Assembly (NCBI RefSeq): GCF_007673775.1
Contig: NZ_VEAF01000001.1
Span: 62,001-126,000 of the forward strand
Direction: 5' to 3'
DNA: 64,000 nucleotides
Source of the DNA: Curtobacterium sp. 9128
GTDB lineage: Bacteria; Actinomycetota; Actinomycetes; Actinomycetales; Microbacteriaceae
Within the stretch, counting starts at the first letter, position 1. Each line of letters starts with the position of its first letter. Below are positions 1 to 9,100 of the stretch, one piece after another. A model generated the notes under the pieces. The model did no database searches, was not told where the DNA came from, and saw nothing but the letters and a program-made list of their open reading frames with translations. The translations under genes were made by a program, and so were the position numbers.

Positions 1-983
1 TCTCCCAGCAGCCGGAGCTCCTCCTCGACGTGCTGACGACGAACCCCGGCGACCAGGAGTCCCGCGAACTCCTCGACGCGGCGGTCACCTGGGAGCGCCG
101 AGCGGCGTCGACAGCGGCCCTCGCACCGGTGGTCGTGGCGCTCGGGACGCTCGCCGCCGGGCCTGGGATCCCCGGAGCGGTGACGGCGACGCTCCTCGCG
201 GCCGGGAGCGCAGTCGCCGCGTGGGCGGTCGTCCGACGGTACCGCCGGCGACGGGACCGGCTGCCCGCGAGCTACCTGTCGACGCTGCCACGCCAGGGCC
301 TCGCACTCGCGCGCACCGCCGCAGTCGCGACGGCGGTCCTCGTCCTGGTCGGGGTCGTGCTCGAATGGGTGACGGCCGCGGTGGGCGCCGGCCTGCTCGC
401 CGGGCCGATCGCGTTCGGGCTCGCGATCGTCGCCGGCCTGGTCACGATCGCCGCGCCGCTGCTCGGCGACGACCGGGTGCTCCGGACGTCCCGGAACCGC
501 GAGGGACGGGTGCTCTGGGGAACGGCGTGGCGGTACGGCAGCCTGCGGCAGGAGCTCGCCCTCTGGTCCGGGCTCGGGACGGCCGTGGCCGCGCTCGTCA
601 TCGGGTCGTCCGCACTGTCCGGCTCCGCACCGGCCGGCTCGGTCCCCGCCGTGACCTGGCCCGCCGCGCTCGTCACCGCACTGTCGGTGGGCGAGGCGCT
701 CCGCGCGGGACGCTTCGCCGTGCAGCGCTACCTCCGGAGCCTCGGGATCCGCTACCGGCTGATCGCGCTCGTCGGGGTGACGATCGGGCTCGTGGCCATC
801 GGGGTGGCCGGTCTGTCCGCACCCGGCAGCGCGGGGCGGACCGACCGACCCGAGCCGACGTCGCCGATGTCCGTCCCGGCGCCGTCGTTCCCCGACCCCG
901 CACGGACGCCGGTGCCGGTGCCGTCGGTGAGCGTGCCGACCTTCGACCTGCCGTCCATCCCGCCGCTCACGGACCAGGGCTGA
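1..983 (+). CDS. Multipass membrane protein, probably 5'-truncated by the window edge
   Basis: I do not recognise the family. The frame is open from base 3 without a stop, so the GTG at 30 is only the first internal start and the gene probably begins upstream of the window. The protein has about six hydrophobic segments (two near residues 30-70, two near 95-150, one near 185-230 and one near 245-265 counted from GTG 30). A basic cytoplasmic-looking loop (VVRRYRRRRDRL) follows the first pair. The C-terminal 50 residues are a Pro/Ser/Thr/Val-rich tail, likely disordered and perhaps extracytoplasmic. No catalytic motif is visible. The gene is followed by a 15-bp tandem repeat and a strong hairpin. 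Confidence 0.6.
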   Translation, partial: SQQPELLLDVLTTNPGDQESRELLDAAVTWERRAASTAALAPVVVALGTLAAGPGIPGAVTATLLAAGSAVAAWAVVRRYRRRRDRLPASYLSTLPRQGLALARTAAVATAVLVLVGVVLEWVTAAVGAGLLAGPIAFGLAIVAGLVTIAAPLLGDDRVLRTSRNREGRVLWGTAWRYGSLRQELALWSGLGTAVAALVIGSSALSGSAPAGSVPAVTWPAALVTALSVGEALRAGRFAVQRYLRSLGIRYRLIALVGVTIGLVAIGVAGLSAPGSAGRTDRPEPTSPMSVPAPSFPDPARTPVPVPSVSVPTFDLPSIPPLTDQG

Positions 984-1002
984 CCGGACCGCTCCCCTGA
1001 CG

Positions 1003-1062
1003 GCCACCGACGCGACGGTCGCCGACGCGACGGCCGCCGACACGACAGCCGCCGACGCGACG
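1003..1062. repeat. Minisatellite, four 15-bp units
   Basis: Four tandem copies of a unit close to GCCGCCGACGCGACG occupy 1003-1017, 1018-1032, 1033-1047 and 1048-1062, with one to three mismatches each. They lie just 3' of the first membrane protein gene. The unit length is a multiple of three but the repeat is outside the annotated reading frame. Confidence 0.85.
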
Positions 1063-1068
1063 GCCGCG

Positions 1069-1106
1069 GGCGAGCGCCCGCGGGCCGAACGTCCCGGGCG
1101 CTCGCC
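1069..1106 (+). terminator. Hairpin terminator candidate after the first gene
   Basis: GGCGAGCGCCCG at 1069-1080 pairs with its complement at 1095-1106, a 12-bp GC stem with a 14-base loop. There is no T-tract, as is common in GC-rich actinobacteria. It lies between two plus-strand genes. A competing smaller stem is possible at 1064-1083. Confidence 0.5.
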
Positions 1107-1146
1107 GGGTACCGTCCAGTCCGACCAGCAGTGGAGATCAGGGAGG

Positions 1147-1692
1147 GTGCCCGTGGATTCCCGTGCCGTCCGCTCGTTCCGCGTGTTCGTCGTCGTCACC
1201 GCGGTCGTCGCGATCGCGCTCGGCGTCGTCGGCGTGGTCTGGCCGAGGCCGTCGCTCGTCGTGGTGGCGCTGCTCTTCGGCGTGTACCTCGTCGTCGCAG
1301 GGACGCTGCGGGTGGTCGCCGCCGTCCGCGGGCACGGGACGCGGCGGGTGTGGCGCTGGACGTCCGGCGTGGTCGGCGGACTCGTCGCGGTCGCCGGGCT
1401 CGTCACGCTCCTCGACCCGGCCGTGCCGCTGCTCGTGTACGCCCTGCTCGCCGGCGTCGGCTTCCTCGTCGAGGGCATCGCGTCGATCGTCGGGGGCGTC
1501 GTCGGCCATCCGGGGTCGTCGCGTGTGCCGACGATCGTCAGCGGTGTGGTGTCGATCCTCGGCGGGGTCGTGGTGCTCTCCGCGCCGGGGCTCGCGCTGA
1601 CGGTGTTCGTCGTCCTCGCCGGCATCGCCCTCGTCGTCATCGGCGCGGCGGTGCTGTTGCTCCTGCCGCCGCGGGCAGCCGTGCGTCGGTAG
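1147..1692 (+). CDS. HdeD/DUF308-type membrane protein
   Basis: The 181-residue product is almost entirely hydrophobic, with six predicted membrane segments arranged as three pairs of short helices. Each pair is of the kind GVVGVVWPRPSLVVVALLFG or LVTLLDPAVPLLVYALLAGV. This pattern, with a Pro in the turn (WPRPS, LDPAV, SAPGL), is typical of the DUF308 repeat of HdeD-like proteins, which are associated with acid stress in enterics but mostly uncharacterised. The start is GTG 1147 preceded by GGGAGG. A second GTG at 1153 is possible. The gene is monocistronic and convergent with the VIT-family gene. Confidence 0.75.
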   Translation: MPVDSRAVRSFRVFVVVTAVVAIALGVVGVVWPRPSLVVVALLFGVYLVVAGTLRVVAAVRGHGTRRVWRWTSGVVGGLVAVAGLVTLLDPAVPLLVYALLAGVGFLVEGIASIVGGVVGHPGSSRVPTIVSGVVSILGGVVVLSAPGLALTVFVVLAGIALVVIGAAVLLLLPPRAAVRR

Positions 1693-1753
1693 CCGGACTC
1701 GCGGCCAACACGGCGCACCGCACCGCGGCCTCCCATGACCGCGCTTCGGAGCC

Positions 1754-2848
1754 CTACGCCGCGCCGGTGCCGAAGAGCAGGCCCAGCAGGTAGGTCACGA
1801 CGGCCGCGCCGAACCCGATCACCAGCTGCCGGAGTGCACGACGGAGCGGCGACGCCCCGCTCAGGACCCCGACCACCGCGCCGGTGCCGAGCAGGGCGAC
1901 ACCGACGAGCACCGCCGCTACCCCGATGGCCGTCCACCCGTGGAGCCCGAACAGGTACGGGAGCACCGGGATGACGGCGCCCGAGGCGAAGAAGAGGAAG
2001 CTCGACACCGCAGCGCTCATGCCGTTGCCGACCGCCTCGTGGTCGTCCCCGACGCGGGTGCCGGCGGTCGCCGGTCCGCTGCTGAGCCCGGCGATCACGT
2101 CGGCGGCGTGGGCCTCGGCCTCGCCCTCCGGCATGCCGCGGGCGCGGTAGACCAGGGCGAGTTCGTTCGCGTCGACGTCGAGGTGGGCGACGGCGTCGCC
2201 GGCGTCGGGGTGCGGCGCGGAAGCCTCCAGGAGTTCGCGCTGCGACCGCACGGACACGTACTCCCCCGCACCCATCGAGAGCGCTCCCGCCAGGAGACCG
2301 GCGATGCCGCTCAGCAGGACGAAGTGGCGGTCGGCACCGGAGGCACTGATGCCGATGATGAGCGCCAGGTTCGACACGAGCCCGTCGTTCGCGCCGAACA
2401 CCGCCGCGCGGAAGGTCCCGGACAGGCGCATCCGGCCCCGGTTCGCCAGTCCGCGGACGACCTCGCCGTGGATGCGTTCGTCGGCAGCCATCTGCGCCGT
2501 GGCGTCGTCGTCCTCCGCGTACGGTGAACGGTCCTCGGCGCGCTGCATGAGCGCGAGGACGAAGACCGACCCGAAGCGCTTCGCGAGGGCCGCCAGGACG
2601 CGGGTGCGCAGGCTTCCCCGGAGCGGCCGGCCGACGTCGTTGCCGAGCAGGTCGATCCAGTGCTGCTCGTGCCGACCCTCGGCCTCCGCGAGGGCGCCGA
2701 GGATCTGCCGTTCCTCACCACTCCGTCGGGCGGCGAGGTTCCGGTAGACGGCCGCCTCCGCGCGCTCGTCAGCGAGGTAGCGGCGCCACCGGCGCACATC
2801 GCCAGGCGTGCGGCCCACCGTCTCGGACCGGAGGCTGCGCTCGCTCAT
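1754..2848 (-). CDS. Ferritin-like/VIT1-CCC1 family metal transporter
   Basis: The 364-residue product has an N-terminal ferritin-like helical domain (about residues 15-130, with Glu/His-rich helices such as ERAEAAVYRNLA and EAEGRHEQHWIDLL). A C-terminal CCC1/VIT1 membrane domain follows (about 145-360). The motif FGANDGLVSNLALIIG and the MGAGEYVSVRSQRE segment are hallmarks of CCC1-type Fe2+/Mn2+ exporters. Rubrerythrin-like N-terminal fusions are known in this family and probably bind or sense iron. The open frame extends to GTG 2875, but ATG 2848 has AGGAG nine bases upstream and is preferred. It is separated from pyk by a strong terminator, so it is probably transcribed alone. Confidence 0.88.
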   Translation of the reverse strand: MSERSLRSETVGRTPGDVRRWRRYLADERAEAAVYRNLAARRSGEERQILGALAEAEGRHEQHWIDLLGNDVGRPLRGSLRTRVLAALAKRFGSVFVLALMQRAEDRSPYAEDDDATAQMAADERIHGEVVRGLANRGRMRLSGTFRAAVFGANDGLVSNLALIIGISASGADRHFVLLSGIAGLLAGALSMGAGEYVSVRSQRELLEASAPHPDAGDAVAHLDVDANELALVYRARGMPEGEAEAHAADVIAGLSSGPATAGTRVGDDHEAVGNGMSAAVSSFLFFASGAVIPVLPYLFGLHGWTAIGVAAVLVGVALLGTGAVVGVLSGASPLRRALRQLVIGFGAAVVTYLLGLLFGTGAA

Positions 2849-2890
2849 CTGGGTCGTCTCCTGTCGACGGGACACCGGGTCGGAACGCCA

Positions 2891-2947
2891 GCGGGCGCGG
2901 ACCGGAGGGGTGCACCCGGGTGCACCGAGCCTCCAGTCCGCGCCCGC
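2891..2947 (-). terminator. Strong hairpin terminator downstream of pyk
   Basis: A 57-base inverted repeat: a perfect 12-bp outer stem (2891-2902 with 2936-2947), an inner GGAGG/CCTCC stem and an innermost GTGCAC/GTGCAC pair. It starts 15 bases after the pyk stop codon and ends the minus-strand pyk transcript before the VIT-family gene. Confidence 0.8.
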
Positions 2948-2962
2948 ACGCGGTCCGTGGGA

Positions 2963-4408
2963 CTAGTCGCGAACGTACGCCGGCGCCGCCTCGGCGTGCG
3001 CGTCCCCGACGCGGTGCACGCGGAGGTCGTTCGTCGACCCCTCGATGCCGGGGGGCGAACCGGCGGTGACGATGACGCGGTCGCCGGGGGTGGCGAGCCC
3101 GTTCTCGAGCAGGACGTCGTCCACCTGCGAGAAGAGCTCGTCGGTGTGGGTCTTGCGCTCGACCAGGAACGAGCGGACGCCCCAGGTGAGCGCCATCCGG
3201 CGCCGCGTGGCCTCGTTCGGGGTGAAGGCGATGATCGGCAGGCCGTGGCGCAGGCGCGACATGCGGCGCGCCGAGTCGCCGGACTCGGTGAAGACGCAGA
3301 GGTACGACGCCGCGGTGAACTCCGCGATCTCGACCGCTGCCAGCGTGATGGCGCCGCCGAGGGTGCGCGGCTTCGTGCCGAGCGGCGCGATGCGCTCGAG
3401 GCCGTGGTCCTCGGTGGACTCGACGATGCGGGCCATCGTGCGGACGGTCTGCACCGGGTACTCACCGACGCTGGTCTCGCCGGAGAGCATGACCGCGTCC
3501 GCGCCGTCGAGCACCGCGTTCGCGACGTCCGAGGTCTCGGCGCGGGTCGGGATCGGCGACGAGATCATCGACTCGAGCATCTGCGTGGCCACGATGACCG
3601 GCTTCGCCATGCGGCGGGCGAGCTCGACGGCGCGCTTCTGCACGATCGGGACGGCCTCGAGCGGGAGCTCGACGCCGAGGTCACCGCGAGCCACCATGAT
3701 CGAGTCGAAGGCGTCGATGATCTCCTCGAGCGCGTCGACCGCCTGCGGCTTCTCGATCTTGGCGATGACGGGCAGACGCTTGCCCTCCTCGTCCATGATC
3801 TCGTGCGCGCGGTCGACGTCGGCCGCGTTGCGGACGAACGACAGCGCGATGAGGTCCGCACCCTGGCGGAGCGCCCAGCGCAGGTCCGCCTCGTCCTTCT
3901 CGCTCAGCGCGGGGACGTTCACGGCGACACCGGGGAGGTTGATGCCCTTGTTGTTCGAGACGGTCCCGGCGACGACGACCTCGGTACGGACACGAGTGCC
4001 GTCGGTGTCGAGCACGCGGAGGCGCACACGGCCGTCGTCGATGAGGAGCGGGTCGCCGGGCTTGACGTCCTGCGGGAGCCCCTTGAACGTCGTGCCGCAG
4101 ATCTCCTTCGATCCGGGGACGTCCTCGGTGGTGATCGTGAAGACGTCGCCGACGTCGAGGTGGTGCGGGCCGTCGGCGAACTTCGCGAGGCGGATCTTCG
4201 GGCCCTGCAGGTCGACGAGGATCGCGACGGGCTTGCCGAGCTCCTCGGCGGCGCGGCGGACGTTCTCGTAGTTGGCCTCGTGGACGCTGTAGTCGCCGTG
4301 GCTGAGGTTGAGTCGAGCGACGTCGACGCCGGCCTCGATGATCTCCTTGACGGTCTCGTAGTCCGAGGTGGCCGGACCGAGGGTCGAAACGATCTTTGCG
4401 CGTCTCAC
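2963..4408 (-). CDS. pyk: Pyruvate kinase
   Basis: Converts phosphoenolpyruvate and ADP to pyruvate and ATP, the last step of glycolysis, in the cytoplasm. The 481-residue protein has the usual length. It shows the N-terminal [17 protein letters not shown] strand, the metal/PEP loop [14 protein letters not shown], the signature [13 protein letters not shown] and the C-terminal allosteric domain (about 350-470). The start is GTG 4408 with AAGGA just upstream. It lies downstream of gltD across a hairpin, and pyk also follows lgt in other actinobacteria (for example the mycobacterial trp-lgt-pykA order). Confidence 0.97.
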   Translation of the reverse strand: MRRAKIVSTLGPATSDYETVKEIIEAGVDVARLNLSHGDYSVHEANYENVRRAAEELGKPVAILVDLQGPKIRLAKFADGPHHLDVGDVFTITTEDVPGSKEICGTTFKGLPQDVKPGDPLLIDDGRVRLRVLDTDGTRVRTEVVVAGTVSNNKGINLPGVAVNVPALSEKDEADLRWALRQGADLIALSFVRNAADVDRAHEIMDEEGKRLPVIAKIEKPQAVDALEEIIDAFDSIMVARGDLGVELPLEAVPIVQKRAVELARRMAKPVIVATQMLESMISSPIPTRAETSDVANAVLDGADAVMLSGETSVGEYPVQTVRTMARIVESTEDHGLERIAPLGTKPRTLGGAITLAAVEIAEFTAASYLCVFTESGDSARRMSRLRHGLPIIAFTPNEATRRRMALTWGVRSFLVERKTHTDELFSQVDDVLLENGLATPGDRVIVTAGSPPGIEGSTNDLRVHRVGDAHAEAAPAYVRD

Positions 4409-4479
4409 TGGATTCCTTCGTGTGCTGGTGGTGGGGCTGTGCGGCGTTCGTGCGTGCTGACTGCTGCGCGGTGACGAAG

Positions 4480-4517
4480 CGAGGCCACCAGCACCTTATC
4501 GAGTGCTGGTGGCCTCG
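4480..4517 (-). terminator. Perfect 15-bp hairpin between gltD and pyk
   Basis: CGAGGCCACCAGCAC at 4480-4494 is exactly complementary to 4503-4517 with an 8-base loop. It begins 21 bases after the gltD stop on the minus strand. There is no T-run. The loop contains TAAGGT on the minus strand, which could be a -10 hexamer for pyk, so this site may both end gltBD transcripts and start pyk ones. Confidence 0.7.
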
Positions 4518-4537
4518 CGCTCACCGTGGGGTGTCCA

Positions 4538-5995
4538 TCAGACGGAGATCGCCCGGTCGGTCGCCTTCACCGGCGCCGGCAGCATCGTGCTGCCCTCCAG
4601 GTACTCGTCGACCTTCGCGGCGGCCGCACGACCCTCGGCGATGGCCCAGACGATGAGCGACTGCCCGCGGCCGGCGTCCCCGGCGACGAAGACACCCGCC
4701 TCGTTGGTGGTGTAGTCCGCCTGACGGGCGACCGCGCCGGACACCGTCACCGGGAGACCGAGCTGCGGCTCGATCGTGTCCGTCTCCGGACCGGTGAACC
4801 CCATCGCGATGAGGACCAGGTCGGCGGGGATCTCGCGCTCCGTGCCGGCCTTCGGCACGCGACGGCCGTCGATGTACTCGGTCTCCGCCACGCGCAGGGC
4901 CCGGACCTCGCCGGCCTCGTTCGCGAGGAACTCGACGGTCGAGGCCAGGAAGGTCCGCTCGCCGCCCTCCTCGTGGGCGCTGGTGACCTCGAACACGGTC
5001 GGGAACATCGGCCAGGGCTGGTCGGACGGACGCTCGAGCGGGGGCTGCTTGCCGATCGCCAGGTTGGTCACGCTGAGCGCGCCCTGACGGTGGGCGGTGC
5101 CGATGCAGTCCGCACCGGTGTCGCCACCGCCGATGACGACGACGTGCTTGCCCTCCGCGGTGATCTGGTTGTCGACCGCGGTGCCGGCCCCCACGCGGTT
5201 CTGCTGCACGAGGTACTCCATCGCGAAGTGCACGCCCGCCAGGTCACGACCCGGGATCGGGAGGTCGCGCGGGACCGTCGCCCCGGTGGCGACCACGACC
5301 GCGTCGTAGCGCGACTTCAGGTCGTCCCAGGTGATGTCACGTCCGATCTCGACCCCGGCGCGGAACCGGGTGCCCTCCGCCTGCATCTGGGCGAGCCGGG
5401 CGTCGATCTGCCGCTTCTCCATCTTGAAGTCCGGGATGCCGTAGCGGAGCAGGCCGCCGATCCGGTCGTCGCGCTCGTAGACCGCGACCGTGTGCCCGGC
5501 GCGGGTGAGCTGCTGCGCGGCGGCGAGACCGGCCGGTCCCGAGCCGACGACGGCGACGGTCTTGCCGGTCAGGCGCTCCGGCGGGTGCGGGGTGACCCAC
5601 CCGTTCTGGAACGCCTCGTCGATGATCGAGACCTCGACCTGCTTGATGGTGACGGGCGGCTGGTTGATGCCGAGCACGCACGATGCCTCGCACGGTGCCG
5701 GGCAGAGCCGCCCCGTGAACTCCGGGAAGTTGTTCGTCGCGTGGAGCCGCTCGATCGCCTGACGACCTTCGCCGCGCCACGTCAGGTCGTTCCACTCCGG
5801 GATGAGGTTGCCGAGCGGGCACCCCTGGTGGCAGAACGGCACACCGCAGTCCATGCAGCGACCGGCCTGGCGCTTCAGCTGGCCGGACTCCTGCTGCTCG
5901 TAGACCTCTTTCCAGTCCATCAGCCGGACGGGGACGGGCCGGCGTGCCGGGAGTTCACGTTCCTGGACCTTCAGGAACCCCTTGGGGTCAGCCAC
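4538..5995 (-). CDS. gltD: Glutamate synthase (NADPH) small subunit
   Basis: The beta subunit of glutamate synthase, which passes electrons from NADPH through FAD and Fe-S clusters to the large subunit. The 485-residue protein has the N-terminal cysteine motifs CMDCGVPFCHQGC and CPAPCEASC that hold [4Fe-4S] clusters. It also has an FAD-binding VGSGPAGLAAAQ loop near residue 150 and an NADPH-binding VVIGGGDTGADC loop near 290. The start is GTG 5995 behind an excellent ribosome site (GGAGGTGA, six bases away). It lies 110 bases downstream of gltB, separated by a tandem repeat. Confidence 0.96.
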   Translation of the reverse strand: MADPKGFLKVQERELPARRPVPVRLMDWKEVYEQQESGQLKRQAGRCMDCGVPFCHQGCPLGNLIPEWNDLTWRGEGRQAIERLHATNNFPEFTGRLCPAPCEASCVLGINQPPVTIKQVEVSIIDEAFQNGWVTPHPPERLTGKTVAVVGSGPAGLAAAQQLTRAGHTVAVYERDDRIGGLLRYGIPDFKMEKRQIDARLAQMQAEGTRFRAGVEIGRDITWDDLKSRYDAVVVATGATVPRDLPIPGRDLAGVHFAMEYLVQQNRVGAGTAVDNQITAEGKHVVVIGGGDTGADCIGTAHRQGALSVTNLAIGKQPPLERPSDQPWPMFPTVFEVTSAHEEGGERTFLASTVEFLANEAGEVRALRVAETEYIDGRRVPKAGTEREIPADLVLIAMGFTGPETDTIEPQLGLPVTVSGAVARQADYTTNEAGVFVAGDAGRGQSLIVWAIAEGRAAAAKVDEYLEGSTMLPAPVKATDRAISV

Positions 5996-6031
5996 GGGTC
6001 ACCTCCGAGGTGGTGGTCATGTGTCGAGTCG

Positions 6032-6111
6032 ATTGCGGACGTGCGGTGGTGTCAGCCCGGTCCGGACGTGCCGTCGTGTCAGCCCGGTCCGGACGTGCCG
6101 TGGTGTCAGCC
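6032..6111. repeat. 27-bp tandem repeat spanning the gltB stop codon
   Basis: Two near-identical 27-bp units (6051-6077 and 6078-6104) begin GTCAGCCCGGTCCGGACGTG. A partial third unit lies at 6032-6050 and a seven-base remnant at 6105-6111 contains the gltB stop. Because 27 is a multiple of three, each unit repeats the minus-strand TGA in the gltB frame. Confidence 0.85.
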
Positions 6112-9100
6112 ACCTGCGGTCACCTCCATGATGCGGTTCCAGACGACGTCGCCATCGGGGTCGAGCCCCTCGTCGACGGCCTGCCGGCGCGTCTCGAGCA
6201 CCGCCGCGTAGTCCCGCGGGAGCACCTTGACGAACTCGGAGAGGTCGCCGGACGCCAGCAGCTCGGCCGCCAGCGTCGACCCGGTCTCCGTCGCGTGGCG
6301 CTGGAGCAGGTCGGTGACGATCTCGACGTCCGCGCTGTCGAGCGCCTCGAGCCGGAGCTCACCGCTCGCGAGGGCGTCCGCGTTGACGTGCTCGGTCCGG
6401 AGACCGCGGACGTACGCCGTGCCGCCGGACATGCCGGCGCCGAGGTTCCGGCCGGTCTCGCCCAGGATGAGCGCGAGGCCGCCCGTCATGTACTCGAGCG
6501 CGTGGTCGCCGACGCCCTCGACCACGGCGGTCGCACCGGAGTTGCGCACCAGGAAGCGCTCACCCACGATGCCGCGGATGAACATGCTGCCCTGGGTGGC
6601 GCCGTAGCCGATGACGTTGCCGGCGATGACGTTCTCGGAGGGCTCGAAGCCGACGTCCTCGTTCGGACGCACGACGACGTCGCCACCGGAGAGGCCCTTG
6701 CCGACGTAGTCGTTGCTGTCGCCGATGAGCCGGAGCGTGATCCCCGAGGGCAGGAACGCGCCGAGCGACTGCCCGGCCGAGCCGCGGAGCGTGACGTCGA
6801 TCGACCCGGCGGGGAGCCCGTTCTCGCCGTGGCGGAGGGTGACCTCGTGCCCGAGCATCGTCCCGACCGCGCGTTCGGTGTTGCGGATCGGCAGGTCGAG
6901 CTGCACCGTGCCGCCGTGCTCGAGCACGTCGGACGCCTGCTGGATGAGCTGCACGTCGAAGTGCTGCTCGAGCTCGTGGTCCTGCTCGCGGTGGCGCCGG
7001 CGGGGCTCGTCGGCTCCGAAGACCGGTCCGGTGAGGACCGGTTCGAGGTCGAGGCCGGACGCCTTCCAGTGCTCGACGGCTCGGTCGACGTCGAGTGCCT
7101 CGGTCCGGCCGATCGCCTCCTCGAGGCTGCGGAAGCCGAGCTCGGCGAGGAGCTCCCGGACCTCCTGGGCGATGAACTCGAAGAAGTTCACGACGAACTC
7201 CGGCTTGCCGGAGAACCGCTTGCGGAGCTCGGGGTTCTGCGTCGCGACGCCGACCGGGCAGGTGTCGAGGTGGCAGACGCGCATCAGGATGCAGCCCTCC
7301 ACCACGAGCGGCGCGGTCGCGAACCCGTACTCCTCGGCGCCGAGCAGCGCCGCCACGACGACGTCGCGGCCGGTCTTCATCTGACCGTCGACCTGCACGA
7401 CCACGCGGTCGCGCATGCCGTTGAGCATGAGCGTCTGCTGCGTCTCGGCGAGGCCGATCTCCCACGGCGTGCCGGCGTGCTTCAGCGAGTTCAGCGGGCT
7501 GGCACCGGTCCCGCCGTCGTGGCCGGACACGAGCACGACGTCGGCCAGGGCCTTCGTCACGCCGGCGGCGACCGCGCCGATGCCGGACTGGCTGACGAGC
7601 TTGACGTGCACGCGCGCCGACGGATTGGCGCGCTTGACGTCGAAGATCAACTGCTTGAGGTCCTCGATCGAGTAGATGTCGTGGTGGGGCGGCGGCGAGA
7701 TGAGGCCGACCCCCGCCGTGGCGTGCCGGGTCCTGGCCACCCACGGGTACACCTTCTGCGGCGGGAGCTGTCCACCCTCGCCCGGCTTGGCGCCCTGCGC
7801 CATCTTCAGCTGGATGTCCGTGGCGTGCGTCAGGTACATGCTCGTGACGCCGAAGCGTCCCGAGGCCACCTGCTTGATCGCGCTGCGCCGCTCCGGGTCG
7901 AGGAGCCGGTCGACGTCCTCACCGCCCTCGCCCGTGTTCGAACGGCCGCCGAGTCGGTTCATCGCGATCGCGAGCGTCTCGTGGGCTTCCTTCGAGATCG
8001 AGCCGTACGACATCGCACCGGTGTTGAACCGCTTGACGATCGACTCGATCGACTCGACCTCGTCCAGCGGGACGGGCTTCCGCTCGCCGTGCTTGAAGCG
8101 GAACAGGCCGCGGAGCGTCATCAGCTCCTCGGACTGGTCGTCGACCGCCGACGAGTACTCCTTGAAGATGTCGTACCGGCGCGCACGCGTGGCGTGCTGC
8201 AGACGGAACACGGTGTCCGGGTTGAACAGGTGCGGCGGGCCCTCGCGACGCCACTGGTACTCGCCGCCGGTCTGCAGCCGCTCGTGCGCGAGGACCGAGC
8301 CGTCCTGCGGGTAGGCCTGCTGGTGACGCTCGGCGTTCTCCTTCGCGATGACGTCGATGTCGACGCCGCCGAGGATCGACGAGGTACCGGTGAAGTACCG
8401 GTCGACGAACTCCTGCGACAGGCCGACCGCCTCGAACGCCTGCGCGCCCGCGTAGCTCGACACCGTCGAGATGCCCATCTTCGACATGATCTTCAGCACG
8501 CCCTTGCCGAGCGCCTTGATCACGTTCTTGACGGCCTGCTCCGGCGTGAGTCCGGTGATCATGCCCTGGCGGACCAGGTTCTCGCAGGTCTCCATCGCCA
8601 GGTACGGGTTGATCGCGGAGGCGCCGTACCCGATCAGGGTGGCGACGTGGTGCACCTCGCGGACGTCACCGGCCTCGACGATCAGGCCGACCTTCATGCG
8701 TTGCTCGGTCCGGATCAGGTGGTGGTGCACCGCGGCGAGCAGGAGCAGGCTCGGGATCGGCGCGCTCTCGGCGTTGCCGTCGCGGTCGGACAGCACGATG
8801 AACTGCTTGCCGGCCTCGATCGCCTCGTCGACCTCGTCGCAGACGGCCTGGATCCGCTGCTCCATCGCCTGCTCACCGGCGTCGACCCGGTAGAGGCCCT
8901 TGATCGTCACGGTGAGGTGGCGCCCGGACGCGGTCTCGAAGTGCTGGACCTTGGCGAGCTGGTCGTTGTCGATGACCGGGAAGTCGAGCACGATCTGCTT
9001 GGCGTGCTCGGGACCCGCGTCGAGCAGGTTGCGCTCCGGCCCGAGGCCCATGCCCATCGAGGTGATGACCTGCTCGCGGATCGAGTCCAGCGGCGGGTTC

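Noticed and set aside
1003..1062. Possible CRISPR array (also at 38143-38245)
   Set aside because: Units are 15-18 bp, head to tail with no spacers, and there are no cas genes nearby.
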